Shown in pieces: positions 33,633-39,504 of a DNA stretch of 39,504 nt (the stretch's first letter is position 1; every line of letters begins with the position of its first letter). Below the pieces are notes generated by a model. That model was given only the letters and a program-made list of their open reading frames with translations, was not told the DNA's origin and made no database searches. The stretch is from Microvirga sesbaniae (GTDB taxonomy: Bacteria; Pseudomonadota; Alphaproteobacteria; Rhizobiales; Beijerinckiaceae). Location: positions 1 through 39,504 of the forward strand of contig NZ_JAMXFJ010000039.1 of NCBI RefSeq assembly GCF_025460805.1. The letters run 5' to 3'. A program made the position numbers and the translations under genes.

Positions 33633-34727
33633 GTGGCGCGACGGGGCCCAACGAACGCAGCCCAAGCCAGTGCTCCGACGAGTGTCGACGTCGCCCGTCT
33701 CGCCGGCGTCTCTCCGGCAACGATCTCCCTTGTGCTGAACGGTCGCGCCAGCAAGGTTCGTATCTCAGACGAAACCCGTGATCGGGTGATTGCCGCGGCA
33801 GCACAGCTCGGCTACACGCCGAACCATGCCGCCCGCAGCCTGCGCCAGCGCCGGACGAATATCATCACCTTCGTCCTGCCGACCCTAGACAATCCCTACT
33901 TCTCCGATGTCGTCAGGGCAGCTCAGACGGCAGCCCAACAGCATGGTTATGCGGTTTCGGTAATCCCGGCGAAGACAATGCCTGGAGAGTTCCATGCATT
34001 ATCGTTTCTGCAGGGCGCTGCCTTCGACGGCATTATCGTGGCCGGACGCGAGAACTGCACCGCTGCGGAACTGCGGCAACTCGCTGCCCGCGGCGTCGCG
34101 GTCGTCGTTCTTCAGGAACACAGCCCGGATTCGGCCATCCAGAGCGTCAGCGTCGACTTGGAAGCGGGCGGCTACATGGCGACCCGGCATTTGATCGATC
34201 TAGGTCACCGTCGCATTGCCCACGTGACGGAAAAGCTGCATGAACCTGGCACACGCAGGGATCGCCTTGATGGCTATTGCCGGGCACTGGAAGAAGCGGG
34301 CTTGACCTTCGACCCTTCTCTGGTTCTGACCGCAGAGAACACAATGGCCGGCGGCAGCAACGCCACGGAGCAATTGCTTGACCTCGGTGCGCTGCGACCG
34401 ACAGCAGCCTTCATGTACAACGATCAGATGGCAGTTGGCGCCCTTCACGCCCTGCGCGTGCGTGGATTGAGAGTTCCAGATGACTTTGCCGTTGTGGGGT
34501 TTGATGGCGTAGCCATCGGACAGTTCACCGCCCCAACTCTCACCACCATCGATCACCCACGTGAGGAGCTCGGCCGTCTCGCGATTGAGGCACTCATCAC
34601 CGCTTTCGAGAAGAGGCCTGCCGACATGAGGGAACATTTGCTTCCCGTCAAACTCGTCGTGCGTGAATCATGTGGGGGAGGAAAGACCTCACCCCCTAAG
34701 GCTCGGCGCAGAGCCCAGGCGAAATAA
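33633..34727 (+). CDS. LacI-family transcriptional regulator
   Basis: A 364-aa repressor. LacI HTH at about residues 17-65 (TSVDVARLAGVSPATISLVLNGR and the hinge helix AARSLRQRRT). The periplasmic-binding-protein-like sugar domain covers about 70-345. It starts with GTG at 33633; AGGGA lies about 10 nt upstream. It precedes the transport and GH4 genes in the same direction with a 70-bp gap and most likely represses them until an alpha-glycoside or its product binds. Typical operator half-sites lie in front of its own promoter. A basic tail of about 15 residues (PPKARRRAQAK) follows the last fold element. Confidence 0.92.
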   Translation: MARRGPTNAAQASAPTSVDVARLAGVSPATISLVLNGRASKVRISDETRDRVIAAAAQLGYTPNHAARSLRQRRTNIITFVLPTLDNPYFSDVVRAAQTAAQQHGYAVSVIPAKTMPGEFHALSFLQGAAFDGIIVAGRENCTAAELRQLAARGVAVVVLQEHSPDSAIQSVSVDLEAGGYMATRHLIDLGHRRIAHVTEKLHEPGTRRDRLDGYCRALEEAGLTFDPSLVLTAENTMAGGSNATEQLLDLGALRPTAAFMYNDQMAVGALHALRVRGLRVPDDFAVVGFDGVAIGQFTAPTLTTIDHPREELGRLAIEALITAFEKRPADMREHLLPVKLVVRESCGGGKTSPPKARRRAQAK

Positions 34728-34797
34728 GCGCCGAACCTGCGCGGCAGAAGGCAGGACGGTAACCCAACACAAGCTCAACTAGACCAAGGAGGAAACC

Positions 34798-36090
34798 ATG
34801 ACGAATACATTCGACCGCCGAACGATCCTGAAGGCAGGACTGGGCGCAGGTGCTGGCCTGATGGTCGCCGGGCGGGTCAATCCCAGCTTGGCGCAGAGTC
34901 CGGTAAAGCTTTCCATGGCTGTATGGGGCGGCAAGGCTGAGGTCGATGCCTACAATCAGGTCATTGCCAAGTATCAGGCGGCCAACCCGAACGTGACGAT
35001 ACGGCTCGACGTCATTCCGTTCGGCCAGTTCTACCAGCAGATCGACACGCGGCTCGCGGGCCGGCAGGCTCCGGACCTGTTCCGGGTCACGTACCAGCAG
35101 GTCGGCCGCTATGCCCTTGGCAAGGCTGCGATCGATCTCAGCCAGTTCATCGATTCAAGCTATAGCGCCGCCTTCACGCCATCAGTCTGGAGCGCCGTCA
35201 ACTACCAGGGCAAGCCCTACGCACTGCCGCATCACACCGATACGTTCGCCCTGTTCTACAATGCCGACATGCTGGAACAAGCCGGGGTGTCGGTGCCAAC
35301 GAGCCTGGATCAGGCCTGGACCTGGGAGCGCTTCATCCAGGTCGCGAAGCTGCTCAAGGAGAAGTCGCTTGGCTCCTACCCGTTCGCGATGAGCTGGCAG
35401 AACTCCGCCGTCCATCGCTGGATGATCTATCTGTACCAGCATGGTGGCCAGCTCCTGAACAACGAACTGACAGCACCGCAGATCAATACGCCCGCAGGCA
35501 TCGAGACCATCGCCTGGACCCAGAGCTGGTTCAAGGAAGGTCTGGTTCCCCCGAGCACGTCGGTGAAGAGCGCCGAGCCGGTCCAGAACCTGTTTGCCAA
35601 CGGAACCGTCGCAATGATGCTGAACGGCAATTGGCAGATTCCCTTCGTGAACCAGCAGGCGACCAAGTTCAAATGGGGCGTCACCTACCTGCCGCGCGAC
35701 GTGGCGATGGCCGATGACCTTGGCGGCACATGCGTGGCCATCTCGCGCGACAGCAAGAATCCCGAGGTTGCGGCAGACTTCCTCAAGTTCCTCGTCAACG
35801 AAGAGAACATGCGCGACTACATCAGCGCGGCGCAGTTCCTGCCTGTCCGCAAGTCGCTGGTCGAGGGTGGGGTTCAGTATGCCCTGAAGCCAGACGAAAT
35901 GAAGGTGTTCGTCGAACAGACGAAGACCATCCCGCAGCACCTCGTCAGCACGGTCGTGCTGCCGACCTGGGGCAAGTTCAACCCCAAGCTGGCGGATGAA
36001 CTCGATCTCGCCTTCACCTCGGGCCAGTCGCCCGAACAGACGGCCAAGAACATCGAGGCGCATGCAAAGAACATCCTGTTGTCGGCCTAA
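34798..36090 (+). CDS. ABC transporter sugar-binding protein (family 1)
   Basis: A 430-aa periplasmic solute-binding protein. The N-terminus has a twin-arginine signal (DRRTILKAGLGAGAGL, cleavage near residue 33 after LAQ). The mature part is the MalE-like carbohydrate-binding type (SMAVWGG, then NPNVTIRLDVIPFGQFYQQIDT). AAGGAGG lies directly before the ATG. It captures an oligosaccharide for the two permeases that follow. The position next to a MelA-type glycosidase points to an alpha-galactoside or alpha-glucoside. There is no sequence feature that fixes the sugar. Confidence 0.94.
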   Translation: MTNTFDRRTILKAGLGAGAGLMVAGRVNPSLAQSPVKLSMAVWGGKAEVDAYNQVIAKYQAANPNVTIRLDVIPFGQFYQQIDTRLAGRQAPDLFRVTYQQVGRYALGKAAIDLSQFIDSSYSAAFTPSVWSAVNYQGKPYALPHHTDTFALFYNADMLEQAGVSVPTSLDQAWTWERFIQVAKLLKEKSLGSYPFAMSWQNSAVHRWMIYLYQHGGQLLNNELTAPQINTPAGIETIAWTQSWFKEGLVPPSTSVKSAEPVQNLFANGTVAMMLNGNWQIPFVNQQATKFKWGVTYLPRDVAMADDLGGTCVAISRDSKNPEVAADFLKFLVNEENMRDYISAAQFLPVRKSLVEGGVQYALKPDEMKVFVEQTKTIPQHLVSTVVLPTWGKFNPKLADELDLAFTSGQSPEQTAKNIEAHAKNILLSA

Positions 36091-36135
36091 GAGATCGGGG
36101 TGAAGCCCATCATTCCTCTCACGACGGACACCACC

Positions 36136-37077
36136 ATGGCCGATCTTTCCATGACCTATCCGAAGGAGCGAAGCGAGACGACCACCAGCCGGGTTTCCGG
36201 CTGGTGGCGGTCCTCCAGGTCTCGCCTCACTCCCTATCTCTTCATCGCACCGAACCTGCTGCTGTTCTCGGTCTTCGTGTTCTTTCCCCTCCTGTACGCC
36301 GCCTACATCAGCGTGCATCAGTGGTCCTTGATCGATGCGCCGGAATTCGTCGGCGCCCAGAACTACACCAGGCTCTTGACCGACGGCCAGTTCTGGCAGT
36401 CGTTGACGAACACGGTCATCTATTCAGCCGCGACCGTCCCGACGAGCCTCATCCTCGGCCTTTTCCTGGCGATGGGCCTCAACCGGAAACTGGCGACGCG
36501 GACATTGCTGCGCAGCCTCTACTTCCTGCCCGTCGTCGTCTCCAGCGTCGCGACGGCTGTCATTGCCGCGTGGCTGTTCAACGACAACTACGGCGTTATC
36601 AATGCGCTGCTCAAGCAGGTGGGCATCGGACCCGTTTCCTGGCTGTCGTCTCCGCGATGGGCACTCCCGTCGATCATCCTGACGACGCTCTGGGTGCGCA
36701 TCGGCTTCTGCATGGTGGTCTATCTGGCGGCACTTCAATCGATCTCGCCGAGCTACTACGAAGCGGCCGTGATTGACGGCGCGACGCGCCCGCAACAGTT
36801 CCGCTTCGTGACCTGGCCCTTGCTGCGGCCCACCACGTTCCTGCTGCTCATCCTGAACGTGATCTACTCGTTTCAAGTCTTCGACCTAATCTTCGTCATG
36901 ACCGGAGGCGGACCCGGGTTCTCGACCACGATGATCGTCCAGTACATCTACCAGGCGGCCTTCGCGAGCTCGGAGATGGGTTACGCAAGCGCCATGGGCA
37001 TGGTCCTCTTCATGCTGATCCTGCTCTTCACGCTCATCCAGTGGCGGATCAACCGCCGCACCGAGCAATTCGTTTAG
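36136..37077 (+). CDS. ABC sugar permease (MalF-type)
   Basis: A 313-aa inner-membrane permease with six membrane segments. The EAA loop that contacts the ATPase is YYEAAVIDGATRPQQFRFVTWPLLRP (split: YYEAAVIDGA, then FVTWPLLRP), about residues 213-238. The first TM follows LTPYLFIAPN. The start is placed at ATG 36136; a GTG at 36100 in frame, 10 nt after the binding-protein stop, would add 12 residues. Works with the permease at 37092 as the membrane channel of the sugar importer. The next gene follows after only 14 bp. Confidence 0.93.
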   Translation: MADLSMTYPKERSETTTSRVSGWWRSSRSRLTPYLFIAPNLLLFSVFVFFPLLYAAYISVHQWSLIDAPEFVGAQNYTRLLTDGQFWQSLTNTVIYSAATVPTSLILGLFLAMGLNRKLATRTLLRSLYFLPVVVSSVATAVIAAWLFNDNYGVINALLKQVGIGPVSWLSSPRWALPSIILTTLWVRIGFCMVVYLAALQSISPSYYEAAVIDGATRPQQFRFVTWPLLRPTTFLLLILNVIYSFQVFDLIFVMTGGGPGFSTTMIVQYIYQAAFASSEMGYASAMGMVLFMLILLFTLIQWRINRRTEQFV

Positions 37078-37091
37078 GAGGCCGTATCCTG

Positions 37092-37931
37092 ATGGTCACG
37101 ACAACGAGTCCGGCACGTCAACGCCTCGAGACCTGGGGTCTCTGGCTCCTCCTCGCCGCCGGCGCGGTGGTGATGTTCTTCCCGATCTACTGGATGTTCG
37201 CCACGGCCGTCCGGCCGAGGGATCAGATCTTCAGTGGAGCGGTCAATCTTCTGCCCACGGGCTGGGTGTGGAGCAACTTCACGGATGCTTTGGGCCGCAT
37301 GCCCTTCCTCGACTGGACGTGGAATTCCATAGTGATCTCCGTCGCCGCGGTGGTGATCACGGTCAGTCTCAACCTGTTGTGCGGCTATGCCTTCGCCAAG
37401 TTCCGCTTCGCTGGCCGCGACATCCTCTTCATCGGGGTGCTCAGCGCTCTGATGATCCCGATCCAGGTCATCATCGTCCCGCTCTTCCTGGTCGTCGCGG
37501 ACATGGGTTTGCTGAACAACTACTGGGGCGTCATCCTCCCCCGCGCGGCCGAGGCGTTCGGCATCTTCATGGTGCGCCAGTTCATGGTCAGCATCCCGGA
37601 CGAGCTGCTCGAGGCGGCGCGGCTCGACGGGGCGAGTGAGCTGACCATCTTCCTGAAAGTGGTGCTCCCGCTCTCCAAGCCGATCATCGCCGTGCTGATC
37701 ATCTTCACCTTCATGTGGCGCTGGAACGACTTCGTGCTGCCACTCGTAATCCTCACCGATCAGGAGATGTATACGGTGCAGCTCGGTCTGAACCTGCTCA
37801 AGGGGCAGTACAACACGGAATGGACCGACATCATGGCGATCGCCCTGCTGTCTCTGGCGCCGATGCTCGTGATCTTCGTGTTCTTCCAGCGTCAGCTCAT
37901 CCAGGGCATCGCCGGAACCGGCCTAAAATAG
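37092..37931 (+). CDS. ABC sugar permease (MalG-type)
   Basis: A 279-aa permease with six membrane segments. The EAA loop is LLEAARLDGASELTIFLKVV, followed by LPLSKP (about residues 175-200). MalG-type landmarks include YWMFATAVRP after TM1 and WRWNDFVLPLV. AGGAGG overlaps the end of the previous gene. The start at 37092 is preferred over an in-frame one at 37041 that would overlap the upstream gene. Forms the heteromeric channel with the MalF-type permease. Confidence 0.93.
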   Translation: MVTTTSPARQRLETWGLWLLLAAGAVVMFFPIYWMFATAVRPRDQIFSGAVNLLPTGWVWSNFTDALGRMPFLDWTWNSIVISVAAVVITVSLNLLCGYAFAKFRFAGRDILFIGVLSALMIPIQVIIVPLFLVVADMGLLNNYWGVILPRAAEAFGIFMVRQFMVSIPDELLEAARLDGASELTIFLKVVLPLSKPIIAVLIIFTFMWRWNDFVLPLVILTDQEMYTVQLGLNLLKGQYNTEWTDIMAIALLSLAPMLVIFVFFQRQLIQGIAGTGLK

Positions 37932-37970
37932 ACATCACCGCTCTCACGTACTCTCGAAAGGACATCCCTC

Positions 37971-39302
37971 ATGTTCAAAGTGGCTATGATCGGCGCTGGA
38001 AGCGTCGTGTTCGTCAAAAACCTTCTCACGGATATTCTGGACCTGCCCGAGCTTCGGGAAGTGACAATCTCCCTTCATGACATCGATGCGGAGCGCCTCG
38101 AGACCGCCGGCATGATGGCCCGCTGGACGGCCGAGCAGTTCGGCGCCAATGCCAAGGTCGAGGAGCATCTGGATCGCCGGGCAGCGCTCGACGGCGCGGA
38201 CTTCGTCATCAACATGGTCCAGATCGGCATGCACGAGGCGACGCTGCTCGACTTCGAGATCCCGCGCAAATACGGCCTGAAGCAGACCATTGCCGACACC
38301 TTGAGCATTGGCGGCATCTTCCGCGGCCTGCGCACGATCCCCTTCATGGTCGACATGGTGGCGGAGATGCGCGAGCTCTGCCCCGACGCGCTGCTGCTCA
38401 ACTATACCAACCCGATGAGCATCCTGACCCAAGCCGTCTACGAGGCTTTTCCGGAGCAGAAGGTGGTGGGCCTGTGTCACAACGTGCAGAATACGAGCAA
38501 GGAACTCGCGAGTTACCTGAACGTGCCGGTCGAGCGGCTGTCGTATGATTGCGCCGGCATCAACCACCAGACCTGGTTCCTCAAGCTGCGGATCGACGGC
38601 GAGGACGCCTATCCGCGCCTGTGGCAGGCCATGGAGAACCCTGAGATCTACGCCAAGGACAAGGTCCGCTTCGAGCTCATGCGCTCCTTCGGTTGGTTCA
38701 TCAGCGAGTCGAGCGAGCACAACGCGGAGTATACCCCTTACTTCCTGAAGCGGGATGACCAGATCACCGAGTACGACGTGCCGGTGGACGAATACATCCG
38801 CCGCAGCGAGCGCAATCTCCGCCGTTACCAGGACACCCGCAAGCAACTGCTGAGCGGCGAGGCGTTCCCGCTTGAGCGCAGTGTCGAGTACGGATCCCTG
38901 ATCATCCATGCCATGATGACCGGCAAGCCTCAGGTGATCTATGGCAATGTGAAGAACACCAAGCTGATAGAAAACCTACCGGAAGGCTGCTGTGTTGAGG
39001 TGCCGATGATTGTGGACCGGAACGGTCTGCGTCCTTGTCAGGTCGGAAATTTGCCGCCCGAGCTTGCCGGGTATTGTGCTCCCCACGTCTTCGTTCAGGA
39101 TCTCACCGTGAAGGCGGCGCTCGAGGGCAACCGGGATCGGGTTCACCGTGCCGCTCTGCTCGATCGCCATGCGGCGAGTGTCCTGTCGATCAAGGAGATC
39201 GGCGCCATGGTGGAGGAACTCATTGAAGCTCACGGCGACGCCATGCCGGAGGGGATTCGGGCCTCCCGGTCGCAGCCCGAACAGGCCCGGCGCTACGCCT
39301 AA
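37971..39302 (+). CDS. GH4 alpha-galactosidase (MelA-type)
   Basis: A 443-aa NAD- and metal-dependent glycosidase of family GH4. The nucleotide-binding start is VAMIGAGSVVF (4-14). Active-site signatures: NYTNP (144-148), GLCHNV with metal-ligand Cys169, and AGINH with His199. The CH-N/S-V form and GGIFRGLRTIP (114-124) match MelA-type alpha-galactosidases rather than 6-phospho-glycosidases (which carry CN-P here), although alpha-glucosidases of this family cannot be fully excluded. No export signal, so it hydrolyses the imported disaccharide in the cytoplasm; the redox-elimination mechanism needs NAD+ and Mn2+. Fifth gene of the operon. Confidence 0.92.
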   Translation: MFKVAMIGAGSVVFVKNLLTDILDLPELREVTISLHDIDAERLETAGMMARWTAEQFGANAKVEEHLDRRAALDGADFVINMVQIGMHEATLLDFEIPRKYGLKQTIADTLSIGGIFRGLRTIPFMVDMVAEMRELCPDALLLNYTNPMSILTQAVYEAFPEQKVVGLCHNVQNTSKELASYLNVPVERLSYDCAGINHQTWFLKLRIDGEDAYPRLWQAMENPEIYAKDKVRFELMRSFGWFISESSEHNAEYTPYFLKRDDQITEYDVPVDEYIRRSERNLRRYQDTRKQLLSGEAFPLERSVEYGSLIIHAMMTGKPQVIYGNVKNTKLIENLPEGCCVEVPMIVDRNGLRPCQVGNLPPELAGYCAPHVFVQDLTVKAALEGNRDRVHRAALLDRHAASVLSIKEIGAMVEELIEAHGDAMPEGIRASRSQPEQARRYA

Positions 39303-39315
39303 CGTCCTTCTCCAT

Positions 39316-39345
39316 CATGTGGCGGACGGATGCGTCTGCCACATG
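39316..39345 (+). promoter_or_regulatory. Intercistronic hairpin between GH4 and ATPase genes
   Basis: CATGTGGCGGAC (39316-39327), loop GGATGC, then GTCTGCCACATG (39334-39345): 11 of 12 positions pair. It starts 14 nt after the GH4 stop and has no T-run. A partial terminator or a 3' stabilising stem that lowers ATPase expression relative to the upstream genes is likely. Confidence 0.6.
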
Positions 39346-39378
39346 CTGCCTGGAACAGAAGACTTCGGAGGGAATCCC

Positions 39379-39504
39379 ATGGCCTCAGTAGAGATCCGCA
39401 ACATCCGCAAGAATTTCGGAACGGTCCCGGTCATCCACGGGGTGTCGATCGACATCCAGGACGGGGAGTTCGTGATCCTGGTCGGGCCGTCGGGCTGCGG
39501 CAAG
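39379..39504 (+). CDS. ABC transporter ATPase, N-terminal part (cut by window end)
   Basis: The first 42 codons of a sugar-importer ATPase (MsmX/UgpC/MalK type): MASVEIRNIRKNFGTVPVIHG, ending in the Walker A motif GPSGCGK at the last bases of the window. GGAGGG precedes the ATG. It should energise the two permeases of this operon. The rest (about 310-320 residues, including the regulatory TOBE domain) lies outside. Confidence 0.93.
   Translation, partial: MASVEIRNIRKNFGTVPVIHGVSIDIQDGEFVILVGPSGCGK

Noticed and set aside
35182..36318. A 378-codon minus-strand frame opposite the sugar-binding protein
   Set aside because: Antisense shadow of an intact binding protein and permease; no recognisable domain.
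37944..38909. A 321-codon minus-strand frame opposite the GH4 gene
   Set aside because: Antisense shadow; GH4 motifs are intact on the other strand.
1..39504. CRISPR arrays, tRNA or rRNA genes, riboswitches
   Set aside because: No regularly spaced repeats, no cloverleaf with CCA-type end or rRNA sequence, and no known riboswitch core were seen on reading both strands.

Overview
The window is a 39.5 kb stretch of an alphaproteobacterial genome, most likely Hyphomicrobiales (a Methylobacteriaceae/Microvirga-like or rhizobial-type genome). Grounds: moderately high GC, many LysR regulators, an ECF41-type sigma factor, a DUF1612-type helix-turn-helix protein remnant of a kind I know mainly from rhizobia, and a MelA-type GH4 sugar operon with its own ABC transporter. 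The genus is inference. I see no rRNA, tRNA, CRISPR array or intact transposase.

Left part (0.5-15.4 kb): stress and xenobiotic response genes, mostly regulator/enzyme pairs. An ECF41 sigma factor (538-1446) faces a carboxymuconolactone decarboxylase/AhpD-like gene (1646-2101), and the gap carries two diverging ECF41-like promoters with identical 16-nt spacers. An SDR oxidoreductase faces a cupin-AraC regulator. A second SDR and a TetR regulator face an EmrAB-type efflux pair with two palindromic operators between them. A long minus-strand run follows (15.4 to 8.8 kb): winged-helix/TolB-like/TPR regulator, Tat-exported alpha/beta hydrolase, exported cupin, a second AhpD-like protein, a soluble histidine kinase, an NmrA-like protein and a membrane class III nucleotide cyclase.

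Middle part (15.4-32.6 kb): a mosaic accessory region. Three same-strand copies of the C-terminal end of a DUF1612/HTH protein lie at about 15.76, 18.2 and 30.4-30.7 kb. The first two bracket a 633-aa CoiA-like nuclease with an MbcA/ParS/Xre-like C-terminus, which is the best candidate here for an undescribed (perhaps defence) system. A truncated small gene sits beside the second copy. Between copies two and three lie two LysR/quinone oxidoreductase modules, a LysR/SGNH hydrolase pair, an HxlR/MFS pair with paired operators, and an azoreductase next to a drug/metabolite exporter broken by one in-frame amber codon. After copy three come a small exported protein, a GNAT acetyltransferase, a P-loop kinase and an AadB-like nucleotidyltransferase. 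That last gene has lost its 5' end exactly where a C-terminal fragment of methylmalonyl-CoA mutase begins.

Right part (33.5-39.5 kb): an intact catabolic operon, LacI regulator - solute-binding protein - two permeases - GH4 alpha-galactosidase - ABC ATPase (cut by the window end). It has a palindromic LacI-type operator in front and a strong hairpin between the glycosidase and the ATPase. It probably imports and hydrolyses an alpha-galactoside or a related alpha-glycoside.
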